64,000 bases of DNA from Zanthoxylum bungeanum (lineage: Eukaryota > Streptophyta > Magnoliopsida > Sapindales > Rutaceae), in assembly GCA_019454045.1 (NCBI GenBank), contig SKCR01038117.1, positions 124,001 through 188,000 of the forward strand, given 5' to 3'. Shown piece by piece: positions 9,131 through 20,048 of this stretch. The notes beneath the pieces are model-generated. The model did not search any database, was not told where the DNA came from, and worked only from the letters and a program-made list of their open reading frames with translations. A program made the translations under genes and the position numbers. Within the stretch, counting starts at the first letter, position 1, and every line of letters begins with the position of its first letter.

Positions 9131-10040
9131 TATCACAAGTTTATATATTATTTTATTGGGAGATATCTAAATTAGTAATAGTAAAAGTAATTCCTTTTAC
9201 CTTAGCATTTCATTTTTATTGTATTTTTACTTTTCAGTATTTATTTTACCGCAATTACTTTTCAGCAGTTTATGTCTTTTATTTTCAAGTTTTTACCAGC
9301 CCTAGCTATGTGTCATAACTAAGTTAATATCTAGGGTTGTGATAAAATTCAATGTCACGGGTTTTAAGGGTTAGATTATAATTTGGGTAATATAAAAATT
9401 TATTTATTGAGTCTTAATCTTAATGCTCTTTAATTAACTGGCCATTAATTAAATTGATTAGGCAAACTTAAAATGAACTAGACATAGGGATTTTAAGTTT
9501 AAGACCTTAGATTCAATAACCCACGATCTTCCTTAAGGATAGATAACCCTTTCAATAGATTTCCTTACAGGATAGGAATATACCTATCGGGCGGGGGTAG
9601 CCATAATTGGAACTTAATCATAATGAATCTAGGTAATTTGGTTGACATAGACATATGGTTCAATTGGATTATACTAGGTATTTGTAATTGACCATCGGAA
9701 GAGGCTTTTTACATAAATTAGTGGTCCAGGAATAAATCAATATATTACCCAATTATAAAATAACAACTTTATCTTTAAATAATATTGGAATAAATCACAA
9801 CCCTAGATAGTTTTAATATTGAATTTTTCTTAAAATCTACCTTCAAACAATTTTATTTTATTGTCTTTAAATTTAGAATCGTCGCTATTTCAAATCAATT
9901 AAACAACATGTTAGATACTAGTAATCATTTAACCTCATAAAATTAATAACTTAGGTATTAAGTCCTCGTGGGATCGATATTTTTTATACTACTTGAACGA
10001 TACGTACGCTTGCGTTATACGTGTGTGTTTACGCCGGTCA

Positions 10041-10443
10041 ATGACGTGGCATGTTGACTCGGTCAACAGCTGATGTGGATGATGACGTGGCTGACACGTG
10101 GAGTGACATGTGGCGACACGTGGCGATGGCGATTGTCAGCACCGTAGGATGATGACATATGGTACGGCCTACGTTAGCAGACCGGATGTGATGGTGACAC
10201 GTGGCATGGCGCACGTTAGTAAAGTCAAACTTCTCATATTCTGACTTGTGGACCCGGTGCACGTTAGCAGCTCTTGGTGTCCAATTTTCACTGTTTTGGC
10301 TCCAAATCACCTCCAGAGAGTCCTGAAACTTTATTTATCTACAAAATAACACAAAACACATCAAAATATTCACAAAACTCAAGAAACTAGACAAAATATT
10401 AAGTTAAATGAGTGGGAAATAGTGATATAATTACCACTCATCA
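10041..10443 (-). repeat. Element C 3' LTR, first 403 bases only
   Basis: Reading leftward it starts TGATGAGTGG at 10443 and matches the start of the element A LTR (same ATTTCCCACTCATTTA and TTTCAGG segments and CACGTGGC-type motifs), then stops exactly at the end of element A's LTR. The rest of this LTR must lie beyond the left edge of the window, on the far side of A. Confidence 0.85.
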
Positions 10444-10552
10444 ACACACAAAAATAAAACACACCAAATGTGAATATATACACAAATTGCATGGGTTGCC
10501 TCCTTGCTAGCGCTAAGTTTAAAGTCGTCAGCTAGACATGACTGCCCGAACG

Positions 10553-11861
10553 TTAGGCTGGATCTGAAAGTGTGACACTTTCTTTTTCTCGCTCAATTGA
10601 TTCTCCCCAGTAGTGCTTGACACGCTGGCTGTTAACTTTGAATGTGTTGTTGGATTTTGGGTTGTATATCTCAACAACTCCAAAGGGTAACACCTGAGTA
10701 ATTACAAATGGACCTGACCACTTTGATTTCAGCTTTCCAGGGAAAAGTTTCAACCGTGAATCGTATAAAAACACCTGCTATCCTGGCTCTAGTTGTCTGC
10801 ACATTATTTTTTATCATGCCATTTCTTGGTCTTTTCTTTGTACAGTTTGGCATTCTCATAAGCCTGTAGGCGAAATTCCTCCAATTCGTTGAGTTGGTGG
10901 AGCCTTTTCTCTCCTGCAACTTGTAGATCAAGATTTACTTCTTCAGTGCCCAGTACGCCTTGTGTTCAAGCTCTACTGGTAGATGGCACGTTTTCCCAAA
11001 CACCATTTGATATGGGGATATACCAATATGTGTCTTGCAAGCTGTCCGGTAGGCCCATAATGTGTCATCCATTTTTTCAAACCAGTCCTTCATTGTTGAT
11101 CCAATGGTTCTCTCCAAGATTCTTTTGATCTCTCTGTTTGAAACTTCAACCTGTCCATTTGACTGTGGATGGTAAGTGTGGCAACTTTATGAGTAACTTC
11201 GTATTTGGATAAGAGTGCATCAAAGTATTTATTACAGAAATGTGTGCCGCCATCACTGATAATCGCCTGAGGTGTTCCGAAGAGAGTGAAAATATTCTTT
11301 TAAGGAATTTGATCACCACTTTTGAATCATTGGATGGTAGTGCAATTGCTTCAACCTATTTGGAGACGTAGTCTACTGCAACTAGTATGTACATGTTTCT
11401 GAATGATGTAACAAAGGGTCCCATAAAATCAATACCCCATATATCAAATATCTCCACTTCCAGAATATTTTGCAAAGGTCCTTCACTTATCCTTGAAATA
11501 TTCCCCGTTCTCTGGCACTTACATTGAAGAGCAAATTGATAAGCATCTTTAAAAGAGTGGGCCAGAATAAACCTGACTGTAGAACTTTGGCTGCAGTTTT
11601 ATTCCCGCTGAAGTGTCCGCCATATGGTGATGAATGAAAATGTTGCAAGACACTGTTGATCTCCTCTTGTGGAACACACCGTCTCAGTAATTGATCGGCA
11701 CAGCATTTGAACAGGTACGGCTCATCCCAGACATAGTGTTTGACTTCTTTGAAGAACTTCTTCCGTTGCTGAGTTGTCCATTCCAACGGCCATTTTCCTA
11801 ATACTATGTAGTTGACATAGTCAGCATACCAAGGGACATCATGCTGTTTCATGGCAAACAA
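10553..11861 (-). pseudogene. Element C integrase, broken
   Basis: On the minus strand: zinc-binding part with [19 protein letters not shown] and a shortened second cysteine pair (11500-11700), the DDE core around 11100-11480 (frameshifted), [20 protein letters not shown] and [20 protein letters not shown] (10935-11060), then [18 protein letters not shown] and HYWGESIEREK ending at a stop at 10553. These are standard Athila/Tat integrase motifs. Stops and indels break the core, so no active integrase is made. Confidence 0.8.
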
Positions 11862-13112
11862 CTGTTTATCTGGAAAATTTTCTTTGATTGTAAGTTCTTT
11901 GCTAGCTGTTTCTCATTCTCGAGCCTCGATAAATGATCTGCCACTTGGTTTTCTGTCCCTTTCCTATCTCGTATCTCCACTTCAAATTCTTGCAGTAGAA
12001 GTATCCAACGGATCAATCTGGGTTTGGCATCTTTCTTCACGATCAGGTATTTGATTGCTGAATGATCTGTGTAGACCACCACTTTGGGACCCAGCAGATA
12101 GGAGCGGAATTTATCAAAAGCGAACACAACTACAAGCAACTCCTTTTCAATGGTTTGTAGTTGAGTTGAGCTTCATTCAGAATTATGCTGGAGTAGTAAT
12201 GGTGTGGAAAATTTTTTCTTTGCGTTGTTCCAAAACTGCACCTACAACAAAATCACTAGCATCGCACATTACCTCAAATGGAAAGGTCCAGTCTGGTGCT
12301 ACAATGATGAGAGCAGACATCAGCTTCTGTTTTAAGATCTCAATAGCTTCTTGGCATTCTTTGGTGAAGTTGAAAGGCACATCTTTATCCAGAAGATTCC
12401 ACAGAGGTTTAGCAATCTTTGAGAAGTCTTTGATAAATCTCCTGTAAAAGCCTGCATGTTCGAGAAAACTCCGAATCCCTTTTACAGATGTTGGTGGAGG
12501 TAGTTTTTCAATTGTTTCAGTCTTTGCTTTATCTACCTCGATTCCATTTTTTGAGATCCGATGTCCCAGCATAATGCCTTCTTGCACCATGAAGTGGCAT
12601 TTCTCCCAATTGAGTACCAGGTTGGTATCTTCACACCTTTGTAATACATGTTCCAGATTTTACAAACAGTGGTCGAACGAGTCTCCAAACACAGAAAAAT
12701 CATCCATGAAAACCTCCATACTTTGTTCCAGCATGTTTGAGAAGATGGCCATCATGCAACGTTGAAATGTGACAGGAGCATTACATAGTCCAAATGGCAT
12801 CTTGCGGAAAGCAAAAATACCATACGGACATGTAAAAGTGATTTTATCCTGATCTTCTGGGGCGATGGCAATCTGATTGTACCCCGAGTATCCGTCCAGA
12901 AAGCAATAAAATTCATGTCCCGCCAATCTGTCTAGCATCTGGTCAATGAATGGTAGCGGAAAATAATTTTTCCTTGTTGTTTTGTTCAGCTTCTTGTAGT
13001 CCATGCATACTCTCCATCCAATCACTGTTCTTGTTGGAATCAGCTCATTCTTTTCATTTGTGACTACAATAATTCCTCTTTTTTCGGCACACATTGCATA
13101 GGACTCACCCAA
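11849..13112 (-). pseudogene. Element C reverse transcriptase and RNase H, broken
   Basis: Three minus-strand pieces (13112-12660, 12590-12183, 12139-11849) cover RT and RNase [40 protein letters not shown], catalytic FMDDFSVFG, then [24 protein letters not shown] and [12 protein letters not shown] single RT is present, unlike the duplicated RT of element A. Breaks lie around 12600-12660 and 12140-12190. Copies cDNA and removes RNA template in active relatives. Confidence 0.85.
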
Positions 13113-14307
13113 GTGTTGTTAGATATAGGGTAAATGATGCCAGCATCCATCCATTTGATAATTTCTTTCTTCATGACCTCCTTCATGATTGGATTCAGTC
13201 TCCGTTGATGCTCCACTGTGGGTTTGTACTCGTCATTCATCAGAATTTTGTGCATGCAAAATGATGGACTAATGCCTCGAATGTCTGTTATAGTCCAGCC
13301 AATGGCTTTCTTGTGTTCTCGTAACACTATCAACAATTTTTCTTCCTGCTCCAATGTTAGTGACGAAGAAATAATCACAGGTAATTCAGAAGAATTTCCT
13401 AAGAATACATACCTGAGATGGCTTGGGAGTAACTTTAGTTCCAGTTGCGATGGTTCTTCAATCGAAGGCTTGATTCGCTCTTTCTTCGGTAGTTCCAGAC
13501 TTTCCACCTGTGGTGTCGATTTGAATCGAAAGGGTCTGTCAAGATAGTTGATACATTCCAGAATTTCAGCATCTAGCTCGTTGTTAGTCATGTTGGTGAT
13601 GCAAGCTTCAAGTTTATCCGTGGGAAGTGGTATTGCATCAGTATCCTGGATGATACTACCCACAACATCAATTCTGAAACATTCCTCCTCATTTTCATCA
13701 CTCGGGAATTTCATGGCTTTGAAAACATTGAAGGTAACTTCTTGGTCCTGCACTTTCATGGTTAATTCTCCTTTTTGTACATCAATAACAGTTCGACATG
13801 TAGCCAAGAATAGTCTTCCAATGATGATATGAACATCTTTGTCTTCTTCAATGTCAAGGATAATGAAATATGCTGGGAGAATGAGTTTGTCGACTTTGAC
13901 TAGCACATCTTCAACTACACCTCTTGGAAATACGAGCGTTCGATCAGCAAGTTGCAGATAGACTGAGGTGGGCATTGCTTCTCCAATTTGCAGTTTCCTG
14001 TAAATAGAAAAAAAGGCATTAAATTAACACTGGCACCTAAATCACATAAGGCCTTACCAATATAATATTCTCCAATGGTGCATGGGACAGTGAAACTGCC
14101 AGGATCTTTCAACTTTGCGGGAAGTTTTCTCTTAATGATGGCGCTGCATTCTTCTATCAATGTTACTGTCTCGTAATCTCCCAATCCCCGTTTTCGTGAA
14201 AGAATGTCTTTCATGAATTTTACATAGCTGGGCATTTCTTACAACGCTTATGCAAATGGGATATTGATATGCAGCTTTTTGAACACCTCCAAGAATAGAG
14301 CAAACTG
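13064..14307 (-). pseudogene. Element C protease and protease-RT linker
   Basis: Minus-strand frames 14235-13915 and 13975-13064 give DPGSFTVPCTIG, ALCDLGASVNLMPF (protease active site), FPRGVVEDVLVKVD, VIDVQKGELTMKVQDQEVTF and the long acidic linker up to RT ([11 protein letters not shown]). A frameshift lies near 13960-14020 and another at about 13070. The 5' limit is the target duplication of element B, where the gag/protease polyprotein was cut and resumes at 24140. Confidence 0.8.
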
Positions 14308-14312
14308 CTTGT
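14308..14312. repeat. Left target-site duplication of element B (CTTGT)
   Basis: CTTGT directly precedes the LTR start TGATGAGCGG and is repeated directly after the other LTR at 24135-24139. Five bases is the usual size for Ty3/Gypsy insertions. Confidence 0.9.
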
Positions 14313-14803
14313 TGATGAGCGGAAAATATAACAATATTTACCGCCCCTTTTACTTAATATTTTGTTTAGTTTCTCGGGTTTGATGAACGTTTTGATATGT
14401 TTTAGTTATTTTAGAGATAAAATAATATTGGGACTCAATGAAATCATTTAGGACGAAATATGGGTCAAATAAGGCAAATATTGGACTTGACATATTAATT
14501 TTGGAGATTGGAAACTTGAAATGGCGTTTTAATGAAATGCAGTTTGGAAATTCCAATTTTGTGCATCTGTCGTATTTTGGGCATAACTTTTTACTCCGAT
14601 ATCGGATTGAGCTGGTTCAAGTTCAATATTAAATAAGACTCAATGAACTACAACTTAAAGAACAAAATAATTTCGAAGTCTGAAGATTTCATGACCAAAA
14701 TTGATGAAGATCCGTAAGTGTGTTATGTGTAATTATTAAAGTCATTTTCAAAGTAAATAAATAAATAAATAATAAAAATAGTCAAACTCCCACCAAACAT
14801 GTT

Positions 14804-14905
14804 AGCAATTAGTGGAGAAATTAGTGGAGCAATTAATAATGGATTTGGTGGAGCAATTAGTGGAGCAATTAGCGGAGCAATTAATAATGGATTTGGTGGA
14901 TGATT
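14804..14905 (+). repeat. AATTAGTGGAGC short tandem array upstream of the TATA box
   Basis: Units of 12-15 bases (GCAATTAGTGGA and a longer AATTAATAATGGATTTGGTG form) repeat about seven times immediately before the promoter. The 3' LTR has fewer units (about 22500-22590), so copy number changed after insertion. Confidence 0.6.
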
Positions 14906-14926
14906 TGATGGGGGCAAAATTTTGCC

Positions 14927-14934
14927 TATAAATA
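14927..14934 (+). promoter_or_regulatory. TATA box, element B 5' LTR
   Basis: TATAAATA preceded by the near-palindrome GGCAAAATTTTGCC; the same arrangement is at 22613-22620 in the 3' LTR. Confidence 0.7.
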
Positions 14935-16398
14935 CCAAGCCATTTCATTTGTAAATTCATATTTTCTTCTTTGAAATTCCTTAAGAATAACTAAGAAGAT
15001 TGTATCTTGTTTGTTTATTTACAGCTTTCAGTAATTAATTTCCGCTTTTGCACTTTCTTTTCTTTACTTTTCAGTTTTTACTTTCCGTAATTTACTTTTA
15101 CGCACAGTATTTTCCTTTATTTATTTTTTCAGTTTTTACTTTTCAAGCAATGAGGAAGTAACTCCCCCTTGCTGGGGTAAAAGGTAAAGCTTTTATTATT
15201 GCTATTTAGATTAATCTCCCTTAATTATAAAATAATAAACCTTACTTAATGAGGATACCGCCATATTGGTCGGTTGGTAATTAATTATAAATTGGTTTTA
15301 ACCTGACTAAGCATGGATACCGCCTGGTTGGTCGTTTGGTAATTAATTATTAATTTGACTTAATCAGGAAACCGCCTATATGGCTGGTTGGTAATTATCA
15401 CGCAAAGTTAATATATTATATTAATGGATATATCTAAAATTGTAGTAATAAAAGTGAATCCTCTAACCCACATCATTTTCTTTTATTGTACTTTTACTTT
15501 ATTTACTTTCAGCAATTTACTTTTCAGCAATTTACTTTTCAGCAATTTACTTTCAGCAATTTACTTTTCAGCAATTTACTTTTCAGCAATTTACTTTTCA
15601 GTATTTAATTTCCAACATTTACTTATGTATTTTCTTTTATTTAAGTTTTTAGTACCAGTAAATATGTGTCGTAACTAAGCAAGATATCTGGGGTTGTGAT
15701 GAAGTCCAATATCATCGGTTATAAGGGTAAGGGGTAAATTACAGTTTGGTAATATAAATGTTTATTTATTGAGCCATAATCTTAATGATTTTATTAATTG
15801 GCCATTAATAAAATTGAACTGGTAAACTTAATGAATGAACTTGGAAAAGAGATTTTAGGTTAAAAGACCAATAGACTCAATAGCCATGATCTTCCTTGAG
15901 GATAGATAACCCTTTAATAGATTTCCTCACAGGATATGAATATACCTGTCGGGCGGGGTAGCCATAATTGGAACTTAATCTTCATGAATTCAGATAATTT
16001 GGTTAACATAGGAATATGATTAATTGGGTTATACTGGGTATTTGTATTTGACCATCGGAAGAAGTTTTTACAAAATTTTGTGTTACAGGTTAATAAACCA
16101 ATATATTACACTAACGTAAAATAACCACTTCATCTTTTAAAAAGATATTGGAAGGATTCACAACCCTGGATAGTTTTATCAATTTGAATTTTCTTCAATC
16201 TACTTTCAAGCAATTTATTTACTTGTTTTAATTTTAAAGTCACCACTCAATCAAACAATCAATCCATTAGATACTTGTAAACATTTAACTTCATAAATTG
16301 ATAACAAAAGGTTTTAAGTCCTCGGGGGATCGATACTTTTTATACTACTTAAACGATACGTGTGCTTGCGTTATACGCGTGTGATTACGCTCCAGTCA

Positions 16399-16412
16399 AG
16401 TTTTTGGACTTA
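16399..16412 (+). promoter_or_regulatory. Element B primer binding site, deleted
   Basis: After the LTR end, AGTTTTTGG runs straight into ACTTATTTATC. In element C the same place reads TTTTTGGCGCCGTTGCTGGGGACTTG (reverse strand of 25781-25807). The 14 bases that pair with the tRNA-Asp 3' end are missing here, with GG on both sides of the gap. Without them minus-strand priming is not possible. Confidence 0.8.
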
Positions 16413-16491
16413 TTTATCTTTCACTATTAGTTTTGGGGTTAGATACGTTACTTGTATCTAATTTATTTTTACTTATTGTTTTTGTTTTTTT
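16413..16491 (+). other. Element B leader with acceptor-like end
   Basis: Short T-rich leader between the primer site and gag, ending in TTTTTTGTGTTTCAG right before the gag frame. It matches the element C leader (25705-25780, minus strand). It may be the end of a leader intron; no donor was identified. Confidence 0.35.
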
Positions 16492-17835
16492 GTGTTTCAG
16501 GTTCTCAGAAACTACATGAGACGAACCAGAAGCTTTGAACTCCGACCGCTCGACCCAGAAATTGAAAGAACCATCAGACAGTTGAGAAGGGAAAGGCGTG
16601 AAGGCCAAGAAGCTTTAGTCAACATGGAATCTGAACCTTTGGAGGTTGCACCACCAATGGCCATTCGAGACAGAACCATACTGGTGGTCGACGGCTTCAT
16701 TTCCTATATTGTACTTCCTCATTTACCAGCAAATGCGTGTGACATCAAATCATGCATTCAGATGATTCAGCAGTCAGTACAGTTTGGGGGAAAGCAACTG
16801 AAGATCCTAATACCCACATCAGCAACTTCCTGGAAGTTTGCGGCAATTTCAATTACAACCGAGAAGCTGAAGAAGCAATGAGACTGCGTTTTTCCATACT
16901 ACTTGAAGGACATTGCAAAGGCTTGGCTACATTCACTACCAGCAGGTTCCATCACAACTTGGAACACTCTAGCCACCAAATTTCTTGCAAAGTACTTTCC
17001 ACCAGCCTGAACTGGAAAGCTGAGGAATGACATCACATCTTTTGTACAACAAGACTCGGAAACTCTCTGCGAAGCTTGGGAAAGGTACAAAGATTTGCTC
17101 CGGAAATGTCCTCACCATGAGATTCCAAAATGGCTTCAAGTCCAAACTTTCTATAATGGACTTTCTGGAATAATGAGAACCACAATTGATGCTGCTGCTG
17201 GAGGAGCTTTATGGCAAAAGGAGAAGATCAAGCCTGGGACCTAATCGAAGAAATGGCCAACAATAATTCCTTGTGGCCAACAGAAATGAGCATGATCCAA
17301 AGAATTGCAGGAATTTATGAAAGTGGAGCCAATACAGCAGTCAATGCCAAGCTGGATCAGATATGCAAATTTATGGAGACTCTTACCACTAGATCCACAA
17401 GTTCACCATATGGAGGAGAACCAGAACCAAACCAACTTGAAGAGACGGTGAATTATGTCAACAATTTCAACAGGCAGGGGAACAATCCATATTCCAACAC
17501 CTACAACCCAGGGTAGCGGAATCATCCAAATTTTTCATGGAACAACAATTCAGGGCAAAAGAACAATCCACCACATGTATTCCAACAACAGAACAAAGGC
17601 CAGGAACATGCAAATGAACTAGGAATAGCAGAAGTGTTGGCTCAGTTAAAAAAGTACGATGCAATGTTTCAGAGCCAATCTGCTTCCATCAAAGCACTGG
17701 AGAATCTAATTGGACAATTGGCCAATGCTCAGAGTTACAGACCACCAGGTAATCTTCCCAGCAACACAGAACCAAATCCAATGAACATAGGGAAGGAGCA
17801 GTGTCATGCCATCATGTTAAAAAGCTGGTACTGAA
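16492..17835 (+). pseudogene. Element B gag, broken
   Basis: Frames 16492-16881, 16752-17030, 17211-17516 and 17634-17834 together follow the gag of element C: N-terminal MRRTRSFELRPLDPEIERTI, then EDPNTHISNFLEVCGNFNYN, SLCEAWERYKDLLRKCPHHE, YNPG plus the NHPNFSWNNN-type stretch and SYRPPGNLPSNTEPNP near the end. These are Retrotrans_gag features of the Athila/Tat clade; gag would form the particle. Frameshifts near 16780-16880, 17010, 17210 and 17810 and a stop at 17515 (TGG to TAG) inactivate it. Confidence 0.8.
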
Positions 17836-18520
17836 ATCAAACAAGATGTTGGAGCCAAAACAACTGCTGAGAAGTTTCAAAAGAAACAAAGCAACAGATG
17901 GAGGAAAAAAAGAAGAAGGAAAAAAGAACAGATCACTCCACCTCCATCTTTTCCTTAGCGTCTTCAAAAAAAAAAAACTGGAAAAGCAGTTTGCTCATTT
18001 CCTGGAGGTGTTCAAAAAGCTGCACATCAACATTCCATTTGCAGAAGCTTGGAACAAATGCCCAGCTATGTAAAATTCATGAAATACATTCTTTCACGAA
18101 AACGGAGATTGGGAGATTACGAGACAGTTATTGATATAGAAGAATGCAGCGGCATCATTCAGAGGAAGCTCCCCCAAAGTTGAAAGATCCTGGAAGTTTC
18201 ACCATTCCTTGCTATAGGAGAACATAACTTTGGTAGGGCTTTATGTGATTTAGGTGCAAGTATTAACTTGATGCCTTTTTCTATTTTCAGGAAACTACAG
18301 ATTGGAGAAACAATGCCTACCTCAGTCTCTCTACAACTTGCTGATAGAACGCTCGTATTTCCGAGAGGTGTAGTTGAAGATGTGCTGGTCAATGTTGACA
18401 AATTTATTTTCCCAGCAGATTTTATTGTCCTTGATATGGAGGAAGACGAAGACGTGCCGATCATCCTCGGGAGACCATTTTTAGCTACAGGTCTAACCGT
18501 TATTGATGTACAAAAATGAG
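17836..18520 (+). pseudogene. Element B gag tail and protease, broken
   Basis: Lysine-rich gag tail (17840-17960), then KLHINIPFAEA and MPSYVKF-like sequence (18020-18090), DPGSFTI (about 18187) and the protease stretch LCDLGASINLMPFSIF (18245-18290), followed by FPRGVVEDVLVNVDK and ILGRPFLATG. A stop at 18517 (CAAAAATGAG) and frameshifts near 18050, 18170 and 18210 break it. It parallels 13064-14307 of element C. Confidence 0.75.
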
Positions 18521-18528
18521 AACTAACC

Positions 18529-19113
18529 ATGAGGGTACAAGACCAAGAAGTAACATTCAATGTTTTTAAAGCCATGAATTTCCTGAATGACGAGAATGAG
18601 GAATGTTTCAGACTTGATGTTATAAATGGTACCATCCAGACCTCCAATGCAATGCAAAGTTCTGCTGACAAACTTAAAGCATGTCAATTGTCTGTGGAGC
18701 CTGAAGATAAAGCGTATTGCGTACTGAAGAAGCCTATTCTTGCACTACAAGCAACAGAAGAGAAACAGTTCCACCAGCTCAATGAATTGGAGGAATTTCA
18801 CATTCAGCCTTTTGAGAATGCCAAATTATACAAAGAAAAGGCCAGAAAGAAACATGATGAGAAGTTAGTGCGCATACAACTGAAACCAGGGCAGAAGGTA
18901 CTGTTAAACAAATCAAGGTTGAAACTTTTCCCATGGAAACCAAAATCCGGTGGTCAGGTCCATTCCAATCACCAAGGTTTTACCAGATAGAGCCGTTGAG
19001 TTACATGATCTCGACTTCAACAAAACATTCAAGGTTAAAAAAAGCGTGTCAAGCACTACTGGGGAGAATCATTGAGCGACAAAAAGAAAATGTCACACTT
19101 TCAGATCCAGCCT
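18529..19113 (+). pseudogene. In-frame fusion of protease linker to integrase C-terminus (RT, RNase H, integrase core deleted)
   Basis: One open frame (18529-18990, 153 codons) starts in the linker VQDQEVTFNVFKAMNF and passes after KLKAC directly into SVEPEDKAYCVLKKP, the integrase region that in element A reads [15 protein letters not shown]. About 3.6 kb of pol present in element C has been removed. The joint has AAAGCATG-like microhomology and keeps the frame. It continues to LKLFPWKPKSGG before a frameshift; further integrase tail (HYWGE, SDPA) is visible to a stop near 19112. Confidence 0.8.
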
Positions 19114-19220
19114 AACGTTCGGGCAGTCATGTCTAGCTAACGACTTTAAACTTAGCGCTAGCTGGGAGGCAACCCAAGCAATTTGTGTACATATTGTGAT
19201 GTGGTGTGTTTTAATTTTTG

Positions 19221-19238
19221 TGTGTTTAGTTTTTGCAG
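19221..19238 (+). promoter_or_regulatory. Splice-acceptor-like site before ORF-X in element B
   Basis: TGTTTAGTTTTTGCAG ends at 19238, 16 bases before the ATG of ORF-X; it is followed by GT. It is conserved with element A (5073-5091) even where nearby sequence differs. Inferred to serve a spliced RNA for the 3' ORFs. Confidence 0.4.
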
Positions 19239-19254
19239 GTTAAGTCAATTCAAG

Positions 19255-19802
19255 ATGGAAGATGCTCTCGCAAATCTTCACAATCAATTTCCTTCTCTCC
19301 CTCAAAAATCTCTGATGAAAGTCTACAAAGCTCGCTTGGAACGATGATGAGATTACTGATGATTAAAGGTATTCCTACTGACATTCGTTGGATTATTGAA
19401 GCACGGGTCCGATTGGCAGGTGAGTCTTCTGACTCTTTATTTCACATCTGCTTGGTTTAGTAGAAGCACCTATGCTAAAAGAGAAGAGCTAAAAGAATGA
19501 GTGTTTGTTATAAATGTGCTCGTATGATATGTAATACTCATTGTCGTTCTTTAGGAATGGTGTCTGATAACCGCGAAGATAAGATTAATTTCATTAGGGA
19601 TGGCTTGAGTAAGGAGTCTTTGGATGACATATCTAAAACTCTTGAGACGCATCCCAGTGGATATGTCTATCATGAAATTCGTGTGTTATATGCACAATTC
19701 CAAAAGGAAAGACAACAGTTAAGTCTCAGGAATCTGACTCAAAAAGACCTTGTTTGCCAATTTATAAGAAAATTGGATGGGAAACTTGTCCCTGACGCAT
19801 AG
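19255..19802 (+). pseudogene. ORF-X of element B: unknown cysteine-cluster protein, frameshifted
   Basis: Homologous to 5108-5656 over its whole length and better kept in its second half (open 19497-19802). Visible: MEDALANLHNQFPSLPQKSL, KARLE, IIEARVRLAGESSDS, CYKCARMICNTHCRSLGM, DKINFIRDGLSKESLDDISK, VYHEIRVLYAQFQKERQQL and KLVPDA before a TAG at 19800. A small insertion near 19344 and a stop at 19459 split it. Residues are conserved with element A despite both being broken, so the ORF was probably under selection before these insertions. Function unknown; the cysteine spacing could bind zinc. Confidence 0.6.
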
Positions 19803-20048
19803 ACGTCAATCAAGCCGCTACATTTCTTGTAAATATTATATCTCTGTCTTTTCCTAATAATTGTGATTTGTTTTGTTGTTTTCTTTTATTTTCTCTGACA
19901 GGATCCAGACCTTTTTTACTATCACGATTTATTTTACTGTTAACTAATAATTGTCATTTGGCAGGTACTAGTGCTATTATTTTACTCACCATTTTCAGGT
20001 GTTATAAATTCAACTCATCATTGCACCTTTGATGGCATCCAGATAAAA

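Larger units (their letters stand above)
1..10040 (+). mobile_element. Element A: Athila-like Ty3/Gypsy retrotransposon, 5' end outside window
   Basis: Seen: protease, RT, RNase H and integrase remnants in Gypsy order, then a 2.9-kb 3' region with ORF-X and a LOG-like gene, a polypurine tract and a 2.1-kb LTR ending GCCGGTCA. The gag/protease motifs (DPGSF, ALCDLGASVNLMP), the RT motif FIDDFSV and the integrase tail [10 protein letters not shown] are those of the Athila/Tat clade. The element begins inside the gag/protease region at base 1, so its 5' LTR is missing from view. Immediately after its LTR, at 10041, lies the interrupted LTR of element C in the opposite orientation, so A inserted into C. 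Reading frames carry many stops and indels; A is defective. Confidence 0.9.
7912..10040 (+). repeat. 3' LTR of element A
   Basis: Begins TGATGAGTGG after the polypurine tract and ends TTTACGCCGGTCA, where element C resumes in reverse. Its order matches the element B LTRs: TATA box, GAGGAGGTAA-type segment, the GATACCGCC/GGTCGGTTGG minisatellite, the CCTATCGGGCGGGGGTAGCC block near 9576-9605 and the TGCGTTATACG end. The first 600 bases differ strongly from element B and define a separate subfamily shared with element C. Length 2129 bp. The U3 part is GC-rich; the rest is AT-rich. Confidence 0.9.
14313..16398 (+). repeat. 5' LTR of element B
   Basis: TGATGAGCGG to CTCCAGTCA, 2086 bp, matching 22011-24134 along its length. 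U3 has a short tandem array of AATTAGTGGAGC-like units (14804-14905) and TATAAATA at 14927. Inside lie the GATACCGCC minisatellite and a 15-base repeat AGCAATTTACTTTTC (about 15510-15605). The first 600 bases have no close match to the A/C subfamily. Confidence 0.92.
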
